From: Corynebacterium lujinxingii
GTDB lineage: Bacteria > Actinomycetota > Actinomycetes > Mycobacteriales > Mycobacteriaceae
Assembly: GCF_014490555.1 (NCBI RefSeq)
Contig: NZ_CP061032.1
Coordinates: forward strand, 620,001 to 684,000
Direction: 5' to 3'
Length of the DNA: 64,000 bases
Made by a program: the position numbers and the translations under genes. This document shows, piece after piece, positions 63,929-64,000 of the stretch (position 1 is its first letter; every line of letters starts with the position of its first letter). The notes under the pieces were generated by a model, which saw only the letters and a list, made by a program, of their open reading frames with translations, did not search any database and was not told the origin of the DNA.

Positions 63929-64000
63929 GACCCTAGTTATACCGCCCGAGCAATGTGACCCCGGGCATAAGGGGGTGTGAGGTTTAACCCACCTCTCCGT
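63929..64000 (-). promoter_or_regulatory. Leaderless promoter of pxpA
   Basis: On minus, TATAAC (63941-63936) lies seven bases before ATG 63928; an overlapping TAGGGT lies at 63935-63930. No strong -35 is seen. The remaining bases to 64000 show no gene. Confidence 0.45.

Noticed and set aside
1..64000. CRISPR arrays, prophage, insertion sequences, rRNA genes
   Set aside because: No regularly spaced repeats, transposase, integrase or rRNA sequence was recognised on either strand.

Overview
The window is chromosomal DNA of a high-GC Corynebacterium. Evidence: an AmtR-type nitrogen regulator, Rpf2, an actinobacterial protein O-mannosyltransferase, mycoredoxin, the MprA/MprB/HtrA-like set, a gephyrin-like Glp protein with its membrane partner GlpR, a BetP-type betaine carrier, and many genes with a -10 hexamer only 6-8 bases before the start codon (leaderless mRNA). 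From memory, the gene order largely follows the C. glutamicum chromosome (folA-thyA-cysQ-lhr-nei, pgi-csm-pcrA, purN-purH-amtR, rpmB-rpmG-rpsN-rpsR, mprAB-htrA-moaB-mscL, galU-glp-glpR, pmt-rsmI-betP-metG-tatD-rpf2-ksgA-ispE-ABC-F). Most of the window is core genome with about 67 protein genes and 2 tRNAs; no phage, IS element or CRISPR array was seen.

Layout. 1-1.1 kb: the end of a Tat-exported DUF1906 protein and a TrhA/hemolysin III protein. 1.07-2.6 kb: tRNA-Arg and a carotenoid-desaturase-like flavoprotein. 2.6-5.0 kb (minus): mycoredoxin, folA, thyA, cysQ. 5.0-10.7 kb: Lhr helicase and Nei glycosylase, separated by a large palindrome. 10.6-14.8 kb (minus): DedA, a glutamate-cysteine-ligase-like protein, pgi, chorismate mutase. 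14.9-17.2 kb: pcrA. 17.2-18.9 kb: two secreted M23 peptidases. 19.1-22.5 kb: DUF6350, purN, purH. 22.5-24.9 kb: two beta-lactamase-fold paralogues around a membrane protein. 24.9-28.7 kb: amtR and six ribosomal protein genes that look zinc-free, with an ArsB-like permease between them. 28.8-34.8 kb: mprA, mprB, htrA, moaB, a 63-residue protein, mscL, a SAF protein, fthC. 34.9-39.1 kb: galU, glp, a GNAT acetyltransferase, glpR. 39.15-41.5 kb: tRNA-Ala, a decayed cation transporter, tag, DoxX, a zf-HC2 membrane protein. 41.5-53.3 kb: pmt, rsmI, betP, metG, DUF3806, tatD, rpf2, rsmA, ispE, an exonuclease. 53.4-55.5 kb: ABC-F and a small monooxygenase-like protein. 55.6-63.9 kb: a 5-oxoproline utilisation region in two convergent halves (NRAMP-like carrier, DUF1445 and a GlgC-like protein on plus; pxpA, fused pxpBC and a biotin carboxylase on minus) with an HNH endonuclease gene between them.

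Most notable points. (i) The MoeA-like protein next to GlpR has lost several MoeA catalytic motifs, as expected of the cell-division adaptor Glp. (ii) About 21 genes carry TAnnnT-N6-8-start promoters, including divergent pairs whose start codons are only 12 to 68 bases apart. (iii) A perfect 12-bp hairpin made of two consensus DnaA boxes lies directly before a DUF222/HNH gene. (iv) The 5-oxoprolinase genes are split. (v) A cation-diffusion transporter gene is decayed by an internal deletion with a frameshift.
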